This document shows positions 1 to 7,619 of a DNA stretch of 11,162 bases, in pieces. This stretch comes from an uncultured Colwellia sp. (lineage in GTDB: Bacteria > Pseudomonadota > Gammaproteobacteria > Enterobacterales > Alteromonadaceae): NCBI GenBank assembly GCA_913020705.1, contig CAJWBY010000150.1:1-11162 (forward strand). The letters are read 5' to 3'. The notes below the pieces were generated by a model, which saw nothing but the letters and a program-made list of their open reading frames with translations, was not told where the DNA came from and searched no databases. Numbering within the stretch: the stretch's first letter is position 1; every line of letters begins with the position of its first letter. Made by a program: the position numbers and the translations under genes.

Positions 1-740
1 GATACTTGCGTAGAGTCAACTTTATATTGTAAATAGCCACGGTCTAAATAGTAACTTTTGATCGTTTCAACATCACCTTGCAAGGTTTGTTTTTGATAAC
101 GATCTTGCGCCATAATATCCCACCAAGGAGAATCGTATGTTAGTTCTATACGCTCGAGAAGTTCTTGATCTGAAAATATCTCATTACCAACAATATTAAT
201 TTGCTCTATTGCAGCAGCATCACCTTCAGTAAAAACAAATTCGATATTTACACGATTTCGCGGCAAATTAATTATTTTTGCTTTGACGTCTGCGTTATAT
301 TTTCCAACACTATGATAGAAATCTTCTAAACCAATTTCAATACCAGAGATAATAGTCATATCGAGCGTTTCACCTACTCTAATATTACTGCCATCGAGAC
401 TTTCAACTAACTGCTCATCTTTTAAATCTTTGTTACCATCAAAAGTAATTTCACTGATCGTTGAGCGCTCTTTAACACGATATATGATGTTATTACCTTC
501 ACGATAAACAACTACATCATTAAAATGACCTGATTTATAGAGAGATTTAATTGATTGAGAAATGCGAAACTTGTTCATCGCATCTCCCGAATTAAAAGGA
601 ATATGAGTCAAAGCTGCACCCAGCGCGACTCGTTGTAACCCTTTTATTTGAATATCTTCTACTTGAAATTCTTCAGAGGCTTGAACTGTTGTACCTAAGG
701 CACCTAATAATACCGCAAGGGCAATTTTTTTAATTATCAT
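1..740 (-). CDS. bamA: BamA, outer-membrane protein assembly factor (5' part; C-terminus lies beyond the left edge)
   Basis: BamA is the Omp85-family core of the BAM complex, which folds and inserts beta-barrel proteins into the outer membrane. The visible 246 codons begin at ATG 740-738. They open with a Sec signal peptide (KK, then a hydrophobic stretch, with likely cleavage after VQA at residue 21). POTRA domains follow: POTRA1 about 24-91 (contains IKGLQRVALGAAL), POTRA2 about 92-172 (RVGETLD, GLEDFYHSVGKY, LPRNRVNIEFVF) and most of POTRA3 (INIVGNEIF, SPWW, SYYLDRGYLQ). These match E. coli BamA segment by segment. The rest of the POTRAs and the barrel are outside the window. The gene starts 27 bp after rseP with only a weak Shine-Dalgarno sequence, so it is probably co-transcribed with rseP, the usual gammaproteobacterial neighbour. 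Confidence 0.97.
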   Translation of the reverse strand, partial: MIIKKIALAVLLGALGTTVQASEEFQVEDIQIKGLQRVALGAALTHIPFNSGDAMNKFRISQSIKSLYKSGHFNDVVVYREGNNIIYRVKERSTISEITFDGNKDLKDEQLVESLDGSNIRVGETLDMTIISGIEIGLEDFYHSVGKYNADVKAKIINLPRNRVNIEFVFTEGDAAAIEQINIVGNEIFSDQELLERIELTYDSPWWDIMAQDRYQKQTLQGDVETIKSYYLDRGYLQYKVDSTQV

Positions 741-767
741 AAATGCTAACTTTTATTACTTCTTTTG

Positions 768-2123
768 TTATAACCGCGAAAAATCGTTAAATAATGCGAT
801 ACTCATTAAGCCTAGAAGGGCCAGTGTACCAAACTTAAAACCTATTTCTTGTATTTTTTCTGGTACGGGTTTCCCTGTGACTATTTCCACAAGGTAATAA
901 AACAAATGCCCGCCATCAAGTACTGGTAAAGGTAATAAATTTATTATGCCTAGGTTGATGCTTATTAAAGCGAGAAAACCTAGAAAATATACCAAACCAT
1001 ATTGTGCACTACTTCCTGCTCCTTGTGCGATAGAAATAGGTCCACTTAAATTTTTAACAGAAACATCACCTGTTATCAGTTTACCTATCATGTCAAAACT
1101 CAACACCACTAGATTCCAACTACGCTGTAAACTTTGTCCTAATGATTCGACAACACCATAACGTAGATCAAATAAGTACTCTTTTGGGTAAGGTTCAGAC
1201 TTAGGAACCACACCTAAATAACCTATAGCTTTGCCAGAACGCTCAACTAAAGACGGCGTAACAGATATGTTTTGATTTTCACCACTTCTTTCGACGACTA
1301 AATTAACGTTTTGTTCCGGAAGCTGACTAATTTTTTTTGAAAACATTGTCCAGTTACCTTTTATGCTTTCATTATTTATACTAATTAATCTATCTTGAAC
1401 TTTAAGGCCTGCTTTATCTGCTGGACTACCTTCTTCAATATAAGCTAACTCGGCATAAATTTTTGTTCTAAATGGGGCGATTCCTAAGCTACTAATAGCT
1501 GATTCTTTATCAGGAGAAAAGTTCCAGACAGATGTATCTAAAAGATACGTTTTAGTCGACACACTATCTTTTTCTTTTGTCTTTATCGTAAAACTGGTCT
1601 CTCCAATTTGGGAGACTAAAGCTAAATTTACATCTTGCCAATCAAGTGTTTTCTGACCGGCTATTTCTATAATTTCACTGTTACTTGTAATGTTTGCTTT
1701 TTGAGCAATTGATTCTGCCGTTATTTCTCCAACGATAGGTTTTACGCTAGGAACACCAATAAGAAACATTAAATAGAAGGCAAAAATTGCAAAAGCAAAA
1801 TTAGCAAACGGTCCTGCGGCGATTATCGCGATGCGTTGATAAACCGTTTTATTATTAAAGGTCTTGTGCAAGTCTTCAGATTGAACGTCATCAACACGAC
1901 CATCGAGCATTTTAACGTAACCACCCAATGGTATTAAGGCAATAACAAATTCAGTACCTTCCTTGTTGACCTTTCTCCAAAGTACTTTACCAAAACCGAT
2001 TGAAAATCGTTCCACTTGAACGCCGTTTCTTTTAGCGACCCAATAATGTCCATATTCATGAATGGTGATTAATATACCTAAAGCAACAACAAAAGAAGCT
2101 AAATTCCAAAAAAAGTCAAACAA
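768..2123 (-). CDS. rseP: RseP, site-2 intramembrane zinc metalloprotease
   Basis: RseP cuts the anti-sigma factor RseA inside the inner membrane after DegS, releasing sigma-E; it also clears remnant signal peptides. The 451 residues match E. coli RseP (450) end to end. The zinc motif HEYGH lies at 22-26 in the first membrane helix. FSIGFG and LIPLGGYVKML follow, then two PDZ domains (about 120-210 and 215-310). The second catalytic motif NLLPLPVLDGG is at 395-405 with the metal-binding Asp at 403, and the C-terminus is ALFNDFSRL. The start is TTG (2123-2121), directly abutting the dxr TAG stop. It is supported by AAGGG nine bases upstream and by an N-terminus (MFDFFWNLASF) that aligns with E. 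coli MLSFLWDLASF. Translation is probably coupled to dxr. BamA, whose substrates trigger sigma-E when misfolded, is the next gene. Confidence 0.97.
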   Translation of the reverse strand: MFDFFWNLASFVVALGILITIHEYGHYWVAKRNGVQVERFSIGFGKVLWRKVNKEGTEFVIALIPLGGYVKMLDGRVDDVQSEDLHKTFNNKTVYQRIAIIAAGPFANFAFAIFAFYLMFLIGVPSVKPIVGEITAESIAQKANITSNSEIIEIAGQKTLDWQDVNLALVSQIGETSFTIKTKEKDSVSTKTYLLDTSVWNFSPDKESAISSLGIAPFRTKIYAELAYIEEGSPADKAGLKVQDRLISINNESIKGNWTMFSKKISQLPEQNVNLVVERSGENQNISVTPSLVERSGKAIGYLGVVPKSEPYPKEYLFDLRYGVVESLGQSLQRSWNLVVLSFDMIGKLITGDVSVKNLSGPISIAQGAGSSAQYGLVYFLGFLALISINLGIINLLPLPVLDGGHLFYYLVEIVTGKPVPEKIQEIGFKFGTLALLGLMSIALFNDFSRL

Positions 2124-3371
2124 CTAATTACACCCTTCTCTTTTATCTTTATTAACCACTTCATCACTCACTTGCTGATAATGGTTTTCAACTAAATCAC
2201 GCGAGAATACTCGAACACTTGCATCGAGTGTTACAACATCATCAATAGATGCCACCCTTTCTGAGACAAATTTATTCACAGAAGTTTCATTTATTTTCGC
2301 AATATCAGTAAATTTAATTTTTTCGCTCAAAAAAGCATCAACAGCAACTTCATTAGCTGCATTTAAAGCTGTACATGCGCCTTGACCACTTTTACATGCT
2401 TTTATAGCCAGTTTTAAATTAGGATATTTTTCATAATCTACATCTTCAAATTCAAAAGATTTAGTGTTGAAAAAGTCTAAAGGTTCTACGCCAGAATCAA
2501 TCCTATTAGGAAAGGCTAACGCGTGAGCGATAGGAGTTCTCATGTCAGGATTACCCATTTGAGCAATCACAGAACCGTCTTTATATTGCACCATTGAATG
2601 AATAGTACTTTGCGGATGTAAAACCACTTGGATATCTTCAGGGTCTATATTAAACAGCCATTTAGCCTCAATAAATTCTAGGCCTTTGTTCATCATAGTG
2701 GCAGAATCTACTGAAATTTTTCGCCCCATATCCCAGTTCGGATGAGCACATGCTTGATCTGGAGTTACGTGCTCTAATTGCTCAATGGTAAAGGTTCTAA
2801 ACGGGCCACCTGATCCAGTTAGCAATATTTTACTTACACCGTTATGAGGTAAATTACATCGTCCTGGATTTTCTTGAGCATTTGGGGGTAAACACTGAAA
2901 AATTGCATTATGTTCACTGTCAATTGGCAGTAACTCAGCTCCATATTTTTCAACAGCATCTATAAATAAAGCTCCTGAGGTAACTAAGGCTTCTTTGTTT
3001 GCAAGTAGTACGCGCTTTCCAGATTTTACAGCGGCCATTGTTGGCAATAGTCCAGATGCTCCAACAATGGAAGCCATAACAGTATCGTTAGTAGTCGCTT
3101 CTGCAATATCAATAAGTCCCTGTTTACCACTAAGCACTTGAATAGTGTGAAGACCCTTGATGTGTAGTTTTTCTTTTAACTCTTGAGCTGCATTATCATC
3201 AACCATAACGACAATACTTGGATTAAATTCCTGACATTGAGCTAACATTTCATCAACACGTGTATTTGCTGATAGGCTATCAATCGAAAATAGTGTTGGG
3301 TGAAGTCTTACAACCTCTAATGTACTAACGCCAATAGAGCCAGTTGAGCCTAATACACAAAGTTTACGCAT
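2124..3371 (-). CDS. dxr: 1-deoxy-D-xylulose 5-phosphate reductoisomerase (IspC/Dxr)
   Basis: Dxr rearranges and reduces 1-deoxy-D-xylulose 5-phosphate to 2-C-methyl-D-erythritol 4-phosphate using NADPH and a divalent metal. This is the committed step of the MEP isoprenoid pathway in the cytosol. The NADPH motif GSTGSIG is at 8-14 and LLANKEALV at 122-130 (Lys126). Metal ligands D151 and E153 lie in LPIDSEHNAIF, and E232 lies in the NKGLEFIEA segment. Substrate contacts S187, H210, S223, N228 and K229 are all present, numbered one higher than in E. coli. The protein has 415 residues against 398 in E. coli. The excess is mainly a charged tail after the last recognisable helix (SDEVVNKDKREGCN end). 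The start is ATG, 14 bp after cdsA; the stop touches the rseP start. Dxr and the neighbouring UppS both serve isoprenoid synthesis. Confidence 0.97.
   Translation of the reverse strand: MRKLCVLGSTGSIGVSTLEVVRLHPTLFSIDSLSANTRVDEMLAQCQEFNPSIVVMVDDNAAQELKEKLHIKGLHTIQVLSGKQGLIDIAEATTNDTVMASIVGASGLLPTMAAVKSGKRVLLANKEALVTSGALFIDAVEKYGAELLPIDSEHNAIFQCLPPNAQENPGRCNLPHNGVSKILLTGSGGPFRTFTIEQLEHVTPDQACAHPNWDMGRKISVDSATMMNKGLEFIEAKWLFNIDPEDIQVVLHPQSTIHSMVQYKDGSVIAQMGNPDMRTPIAHALAFPNRIDSGVEPLDFFNTKSFEFEDVDYEKYPNLKLAIKACKSGQGACTALNAANEVAVDAFLSEKIKFTDIAKINETSVNKFVSERVASIDDVVTLDASVRVFSRDLVENHYQQVSDEVVNKDKREGCN
2133..2137 (-). promoter_or_regulatory. rseP ribosome-binding site inside the dxr 3' end
   Basis: AAGGG lies in the last dxr codons, nine bases before the TTG start of rseP. 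A ribosome finishing dxr would cover this site, which favours translational coupling. Confidence 0.65.
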
Positions 3372-3385
3372 TGTAAATTTTCAAC

Positions 3386-4255
3386 CTACTGCCAACCTAA
3401 TAATGCATAACACAATGCATAAACAGGTGCAGTAGCCGTTAAACTGTCAATTCTGTCTAATATGCCACCGTGACCAGGTAAAATTGATCCACTGTCTTTT
3501 ATACCAGCTTGGCGTTTAAACATGCTCTCATTTAAATCGCCTAAAACCGATACGGTAGTAATAATTCCAGTAACAATTAAAGCTAGCGTAAACTGATGAG
3601 CTTGCCATTGGAGAGAATAACCCGCAATTGCTATAAATATACAAGCACATACAACACCACCAATAAAACCTTCTAAGGTTTTACCTGGGCTAACATTTGG
3701 TAAAAGTTTATGTTTACCTATAGCTTTACCAACGAAATAGGCACCAACATCTGCGCTCCATACCATTAAAAAAAGAAACATAATAAGTTGAGCACCATTA
3801 TAGGGATCTAGAACATATTCATTACTGCGAAGTACCATGAAAGCAAGCCAAGTAGGAATAAGCGTTAACCAACCAAATACACCTCGGATTGAGCGATGGC
3901 TTGACCAAAATTTACTATAACGAGGATAAAGGAAAGTGAGGGTTGCTGACAAAACCCACCAAGCAACTGCAATCCATAAGACTACCGATACACCGTAATG
4001 TAATTCGCCATCAGCTGACCATAAATGTAATAAAGGCAAGGTGTACCAGAGAGCGGAAATAAGAACAATAGTTGCAGATACAAAAGCAAGGCGACGGCGT
4101 TTATTAGCAAAGCCCATTAATGGTCCCCACTCCCATGCACCGATGGCCATAACGGCCATAAATAACAACGCAAATTTATCTAAAGGTAGATAGAAAATGG
4201 CGGATATAGCTAATGGCGCTAATATAACAGCTGTAATAATTCGTTGTTTTAACAA
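3386..4255 (-). CDS. cdsA: CdsA, phosphatidate cytidylyltransferase (CDP-diacylglycerol synthase)
   Basis: CdsA makes CDP-diacylglycerol from phosphatidate and CTP in the inner membrane, the common precursor of phosphatidylethanolamine, phosphatidylglycerol and cardiolipin. The 289 residues form a polytopic membrane protein with several hydrophobic segments, starting at about 7-40 and continuing through 60-120, 130-175 and 195-240. The C-terminal family signature is present at 244-270: SMFKRQAGIKDSG, then LPGHGGILDRID with its metal-binding aspartates. The start is TTG at 4255-4253, six bases after AAGGG (4262-4266). The predicted N-terminus MLKQRIITA aligns with E. coli MLKYRLISA, and no upstream ATG is available. 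The gene lies 60 bp after uppS and 14 bp before dxr in what looks like one transcription unit. Confidence 0.96.
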   Translation of the reverse strand: MLKQRIITAVILAPLAISAIFYLPLDKFALLFMAVMAIGAWEWGPLMGFANKRRRLAFVSATIVLISALWYTLPLLHLWSADGELHYGVSVVLWIAVAWWVLSATLTFLYPRYSKFWSSHRSIRGVFGWLTLIPTWLAFMVLRSNEYVLDPYNGAQLIMFLFLMVWSADVGAYFVGKAIGKHKLLPNVSPGKTLEGFIGGVVCACIFIAIAGYSLQWQAHQFTLALIVTGIITTVSVLGDLNESMFKRQAGIKDSGSILPGHGGILDRIDSLTATAPVYALCYALLGWQ

Positions 4256-4261
4256 TGGATA

Positions 4262-4268
4262 CCCTTTT
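4262..4268 (-). promoter_or_regulatory. cdsA ribosome-binding site supporting a TTG start
   Basis: AAAAGGG ends six bases before TTG 4255-4253. No in-frame ATG or GTG lies near, so the Shine-Dalgarno sequence and the match to the CdsA N-terminus decide the TTG start. Confidence 0.8.
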
Positions 4269-4315
4269 AAATGATATTTTTATAGTTATTATTAGTAATA
4301 TTAAAACTTAATTTT

Positions 4316-5059
4316 TTATAATTTAACTTGTTCGCCAGTTTGACCAAAACGACGTTCTCTTTGGTCGTAGCAATCAATCGCGGCGTTAAATGCCTCTTCA
4401 TCGAAATCTGGCCAAAGCGTATCAGTAAAATAAAGTTCTGCATAAGCTGCTTGCCATAATAGAAAGTTGCTAATACGGAAGTCACCGCCAGTACGAATAA
4501 GCAGGTCAAGTTCAGGTAAATTCGCTAAGCAAGTATGCTCATTAATAGTTTCTTCAGTAATAGCATCAACACTAAGTGTATTATTGGCTACTTTTTCAGC
4601 GACTATTTTTGCAGCATTGGCTATGTCCCAACGGCCGCCATAGTTAGCTGCAACAGACAATACCATACCTTTATTGTTTGAGGTTAAATCTTCTGAAACT
4701 TTTATTTTTTTCTGTAATTTATCGGAAAAACGAGAGACATCGCCGATGACTTGAAAACGCACATCGTTTTTATGCAATCTCTTCACTTCTCGTGTTAACA
4801 CAAACATAAAAAGATCCATTAGCACACTGACTTCTTGTTCTGGTCTTTGCCAATTTTCACTACTAAAAGCGAAGAGTGTTAATGCTTTTACACCCTGTTT
4901 TATCGCTGTACTAACTGATGTACGAACAGATTCTACACCCGACTTATGACCTGCAACACGTGACTTTCCACGTTGCTGAGCCCAACGACCGTTGCCATCC
5001 ATAATGATTGCAACATGTTGTGGTACTTTTATCGGGTGTTCATTAATTGCTTCAGTCAT
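4316..5059 (-). CDS. uppS: Undecaprenyl diphosphate synthase (cis-prenyltransferase)
   Basis: UppS adds eight isopentenyl units in cis to farnesyl diphosphate. The C55 product becomes the lipid carrier for peptidoglycan and O-antigen. The 247 residues show the family's five blocks: MDGNGRWA at 20-27 with catalytic Asp21, GHKSG at 37-41, [10 protein letters not shown] around 61-70, [10 protein letters not shown] in the middle, and [23 protein letters not shown] at about 184-211. R189, R195 and E208 correspond to E. coli R194, R200 and E213. E. coli E198 is replaced here by Asp193 (GGDFRIS instead of GGEHRIS), a conservative change. The ATG at 5059 has GGA about eight bases upstream. The gene is the first after the intrinsic terminator that follows frr, so it is either read through that terminator or has its own promoter. 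Confidence 0.97.
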   Translation of the reverse strand: MTEAINEHPIKVPQHVAIIMDGNGRWAQQRGKSRVAGHKSGVESVRTSVSTAIKQGVKALTLFAFSSENWQRPEQEVSVLMDLFMFVLTREVKRLHKNDVRFQVIGDVSRFSDKLQKKIKVSEDLTSNNKGMVLSVAANYGGRWDIANAAKIVAEKVANNTLSVDAITEETINEHTCLANLPELDLLIRTGGDFRISNFLLWQAAYAELYFTDTLWPDFDEEAFNAAIDCYDQRERRFGQTGEQVKL

Positions 5060-5097
5060 AAGTTTTCCGTTCTTCTTTTCAGCTATGTCTAAATTTT

Positions 5098-5126
5098 TCT
5101 ATAAAAAAACCGTAGTCTCATTTAAA
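5098..5126 (-). promoter_or_regulatory. Possible uppS promoter overlapping the frr terminator
   Basis: On the minus strand TTTAAA (5126-5121), in the terminator loop, is followed after exactly 17 bp by TATAGA (5103-5098). Each hexamer matches consensus at four of six positions. In an AT-rich genome this could be chance, but uppS-bamA needs either read-through or a promoter here. Confidence 0.3.
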
Positions 5127-5136
5127 CACTACGGCT
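5103..5136 (-). terminator. Rho-independent terminator after frr
   Basis: On the minus strand, CCGTAGT (5134-5128) pairs with ACTACGG (5116-5110) across an 11-base loop. The stem extends by G-U and A-U pairs into the U-run given by seven A's at 5103-5109. The U-run is on the minus-strand side only, so it acts on transcription leaving frr. It separates pyrH-frr from uppS. Confidence 0.88.
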
Positions 5137-5157
5137 TATTTATATCGGAAAAATGAG

Positions 5158-5715
5158 TTAGATTTCCATTAACTCTTTTTCTTTAATTGATAAAATGTCA
5201 TCAACTTGCTTAACATAAGTATCAGTCAACTTTTGAATGTCATCTTCTGATTGATGCATTTCATCATCACTGATATCTTTTTCTTTATTCAACGATTTAA
5301 CATCTGAATTAGCATCGCGTCGAATATTACGAATAGCTATTTTACCGTTTTCAGCTTCGTTTTTAACAACTTTAACCAAATCCTTACGACGTTCTTCAGT
5401 TAAAGGTGGTAAAGGAATACGAATAAGCGTGCCTTGAGATGAAGGGTTTAAGCCTAAATCAGATTTCAAAATTGCTTTTTCAACAGCGCCAATCATACCT
5501 TTATCAAAAACAGTAATCGCTAAGGTGCGTGCATCAGGTGTTGCAATATTGCCCACTTGGCTTAATGGTGTGTCCATACCGTAATAATCAACAACAATAT
5601 TATCAAGTAAAGAGCGATGTGCTCGACCTGTTCTAACTTTGTTTAAATTGCTTTTTAATGATTCGATAGTTTTGCCCATACGTTCTTGAGCGTCTTGTTT
5701 TATTTCATTTATCAC
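5158..5715 (-). CDS. frr: Ribosome recycling factor
   Basis: RRF works with EF-G and IF3 to split the post-termination ribosome. The 185 residues equal the E. coli length and align throughout. The long helical domain carries [20 protein letters not shown] at about 27-46. The small domain includes the [16 protein letters not shown] segment, and the family stretch [28 protein letters not shown] is intact. The C-terminal helices carry RRDAN and [12 protein letters not shown]. The start is GTG (5715-5713), with AAGGA (5724-5728) eight bases upstream; [13 protein letters not shown] matches E. coli MISDIRKDAEVRM, so no internal start is needed. It begins 25 bp after pyrH, probably as a two-gene unit, and is followed by a strong intrinsic terminator. 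Confidence 0.97.
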   Translation of the reverse strand: MINEIKQDAQERMGKTIESLKSNLNKVRTGRAHRSLLDNIVVDYYGMDTPLSQVGNIATPDARTLAITVFDKGMIGAVEKAILKSDLGLNPSSQGTLIRIPLPPLTEERRKDLVKVVKNEAENGKIAIRNIRRDANSDVKSLNKEKDISDDEMHQSEDDIQKLTDTYVKQVDDILSIKEKELMEI

Positions 5716-5740
5716 GTTGAATTTCCTTTAAATCAAAAAA

Positions 5741-6481
5741 TTAAACTAAATTTTCGCTATGATCGATAGTTGTACCTTCGTCACCACCCATCACGACTTC
5801 TTTTAATGCGCCAGGCTTATTCATATTAAAAACACGAATAGTCATACTGTGATCACGAGCTAGCGTGAATGCTGCTAGATCCATTACTTTAAGTTCTTTT
5901 TCTAATACTTCGTCATAGCTTAACTGGCTGTATAACGTAGCATCTGGATTTTTAACTGGGTCATCTGAATAGATGCCGTCAACTTTTGTTGCCTTTAATA
6001 CAACATCAGCTTCGATTTCAATACCACGTAAACACGCAGCAGAATCTGTAGTAAAAAAAGGATTACCTGTACCCGCACTGAATATAACAACACGGCCAGA
6101 TTTTAACAAACTGATGCCTTCAGCCCAGTTATAACGGTCACAAACACCCGCTAAATCGATTGCAGACATTAATTTAGCATTCACAAATGCGCGGTGTAAT
6201 GCGTCACGCATTGCCAAGCCATTCATCACGGTTGCTAACATGCCCATTTGATCACCAACAACACGATTCATGCCAGCTTCAGCAAGGCCAGCACCACGAA
6301 ATAAATTACCACCACCAATAACTAAACCAACTTGAATGCCCATCTCAATAAGCTCTTTAATCTCTTGAGCCATACGATCCAAAACTTTTGGGTCAATACC
6401 GAAACCCTCTTCACCCATAAGTGCTTCACCACTAAGTTTTAATAAAATTCGACGATATATTGGTTTTGGACTGATGCTCAT
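5741..6481 (-). CDS. pyrH: Uridylate kinase (UMP kinase)
   Basis: PyrH phosphorylates UMP to UDP with ATP in the cytosol, the entry to UTP and CTP synthesis. In enteric bacteria it is a hexamer activated by GTP and inhibited by UTP. The 246 residues have the amino-acid-kinase fold: KLSGEAL at 15-21, the glycine loop [12 protein letters not shown] at 54-65, GDQMGM at 76-81 (Asp78 corresponds to UMP-binding D77 of E. coli), [14 protein letters not shown] at 136-149, and the nucleotide segment [13 protein letters not shown] at 163-175. The ATG at 6481 has AGGAA seven bases upstream. It lies 143 bp after tsf, past an intrinsic terminator, and 25 bp before frr, so pyrH-frr is probably transcribed separately from rpsB-tsf. 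Confidence 0.97.
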   Translation of the reverse strand: MSISPKPIYRRILLKLSGEALMGEEGFGIDPKVLDRMAQEIKELIEMGIQVGLVIGGGNLFRGAGLAEAGMNRVVGDQMGMLATVMNGLAMRDALHRAFVNAKLMSAIDLAGVCDRYNWAEGISLLKSGRVVIFSAGTGNPFFTTDSAACLRGIEIEADVVLKATKVDGIYSDDPVKNPDATLYSQLSYDEVLEKELKVMDLAAFTLARDHSMTIRVFNMNKPGALKEVVMGGDEGTTIDHSENLV

Positions 6482-6505
6482 AAAAACATTCCTGTATTTT
6501 GTCTA

Positions 6506-6535
6506 AAAATAGGCGAAAAAAATAGCCGTGATCAA
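6506..6535 (-). promoter_or_regulatory. Possible pyrH promoter overlapping the tsf terminator
   Basis: On the minus strand TTGATC (6535-6530), in the inner terminator stem, and TATTTT (6511-6506) are 18 bp apart, each a four-of-six match to consensus. The element would start transcription about 20 bases before pyrH. Weak evidence apart from its position after a strong terminator. Confidence 0.25.
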
Positions 6536-6553
6536 TTTGACCGCGGCTATTTT
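6516..6553 (-). terminator. Rho-independent terminator after tsf
   Basis: On the minus strand, AAAATAGCCG (6553-6544) pairs perfectly with CGGCTATTTT (6528-6519). After one mismatch, an inner four-pair stem (GGTC/GATC with one G-U) closes a five-base loop. Seven U's follow (A's at 6516-6522). This is the strongest terminator in the window. It lies 70 bases past the tsf stop and matches the transcriptional end of rpsB-tsf known in E. coli. Confidence 0.92.
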
Positions 6554-6624
6554 AGTACGTTTAGCTAACTATCGAAAGTCTAAACTGAAAAAAGAACTCT
6601 ATTACTGAGTTAAATGCTTAAAAA

Positions 6625-7497
6625 TTAAGCTTTTGCAGCAGCAATTTGTGCTTCAACTTCAGCAGCAAAATCTTCTTCTTTCTTAGCAATGCCTTCACCA
6701 ACTTCTAAACGAACGAAGCTAGAAACTGTAATGCCTTTCTCTTTTAGAGCAACACCAACAGTTTTCTTAGGTTCCATGATGAATGCTTGACCAGTTAAAG
6801 CAATTTCACCCGTAAATTTCTTCATACGACCGATAATGATTTTTTCAAGCAATTCAACAGGTTTTTTCTTGTTATCTTCAAGCGCATCGTTTTCAGCTTT
6901 TAAGATATCAAGTTGAATACGTTGTTCATTTTCTACTACGCTAGCAGAAACATCTTCAGGTGTTAAGAATTCAGGTTTGCTTGCAGCAACGTGCATAGCG
7001 ATGTGCTTTAATGCTTCTGCATCGCCTTCACCAGCAACAACAACACCAATAGTACCGCCATGGTTATATGAAGCCAATACAGAACCTTCAACATATGAAA
7101 CACGACGTATGTTGATGTTTTCACCGATTTTTGTAACAAGTGTAATACGCTTTTCTTCGAATTGAGCTTGTAACTCTTCGATAGTAGCTTTTGAAGCTAA
7201 AGCAGCATCAGCAACTTCATTAGCAAAACCTAAGAAGTTTGAATCTTTTGCAACGAAGTCTGTTTGACAGTTAACTTCAAGTAATGCAGCAACGCCATTA
7301 GCACTTTTAATTAAAATAGTACCTTCAGCAGCGATGTTACCGGCTTTTTTAGCCGCTTTTGCTTGACCGTTCTTACGCATATTTTCAATCGCAAGTTCCA
7401 TGTCGCCTTCAGCTTCTTGTAAAGCTTTTTTACAATCCATCATGCCCGCAGCTGTGCGTTCACGAAGTTCTTTTACCATTGCAGCAGTAATTACCAT
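6625..7497 (-). CDS. tsf: Elongation factor Ts
   Basis: EF-Ts is the guanine nucleotide exchange factor that recycles EF-Tu-GDP. From ATG 7497-7495 the protein has 290 residues (E. coli 283). The N-terminal UBA-like domain carries [19 protein letters not shown] at 8-26. The TDFV motif at 79-82, whose Asp and Phe intrude into the EF-Tu nucleotide site, is intact. [21 protein letters not shown] and the C-terminal [17 protein letters not shown] and EVGEG segments follow. The open frame extends five codons further to a TTG at 7512, but that TTG lies on the Shine-Dalgarno sequence GAGGAA, and [13 protein letters not shown] fits the family start, so I chose 7497. A short acidic insertion ([12 protein letters not shown]) explains the extra length. 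It follows rpsB after 122 bp containing a hairpin and ends before a strong terminator. Confidence 0.97.
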   Translation of the reverse strand: MVITAAMVKELRERTAAGMMDCKKALQEAEGDMELAIENMRKNGQAKAAKKAGNIAAEGTILIKSANGVAALLEVNCQTDFVAKDSNFLGFANEVADAALASKATIEELQAQFEEKRITLVTKIGENINIRRVSYVEGSVLASYNHGGTIGVVVAGEGDAEALKHIAMHVAASKPEFLTPEDVSASVVENEQRIQLDILKAENDALEDNKKKPVELLEKIIIGRMKKFTGEIALTGQAFIMEPKKTVGVALKEKGITVSSFVRLEVGEGIAKKEEDFAAEVEAQIAAAKA

Positions 7498-7504
7498 GAG
7501 AAAA

Positions 7505-7510
7505 TTCCTC
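7505..7510 (-). promoter_or_regulatory. tsf ribosome-binding site that fixes the start codon
   Basis: GAGGAA ends seven bases before ATG 7497. It overlaps the upstream in-frame TTG at 7512-7510, which therefore cannot be the main initiator. Confidence 0.85.
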
Positions 7511-7561
7511 AATTATTGTTATCCCCTAAACTATTAAAAGCAGGGCATAAATATTAATATG

Positions 7562-7591
7562 TTGCCACAAGCGATTAAACGCTTGTGGCAA
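7562..7591 (-). ncRNA. Perfect 12-bp hairpin between rpsB and tsf (attenuator or mRNA-processing element)
   Basis: TTGCCACAAGCG at 7562-7573 and its exact reverse complement CGCTTGTGGCAA at 7580-7591 are separated by six bases. It lies 29 bases past the rpsB stop, in the 122-bp gap before tsf. The minus-strand sequence that follows is AU-rich but has no U-run, so full termination is unlikely. Partial attenuation, RNase processing or 3'-end protection of rpsB mRNA would each fit. Confidence 0.7.
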
Positions 7592-7619
7592 TAGCAAAAA
7601 AAGTTATGAAAAACTGAAA

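Noticed and set aside
741..900. A sigma-E promoter directly upstream of bamA
   Set aside because: bamA is sigma-E controlled in enteric bacteria, but I found no GGAACTT-like -35 with a matching -10 in the end of rseP.
4267..4509. An 80-codon minus-strand open frame overlapping the uppS 3' end
   Set aside because: It lies in a different frame inside a well-conserved gene, has no recognisable domain and no ribosome-binding site; it is a shadow.
7498..7512. Five extra N-terminal codons of tsf from a TTG
   Set aside because: The TTG overlaps the Shine-Dalgarno sequence of the ATG at 7497, and the extra residues have no counterpart in EF-Ts.
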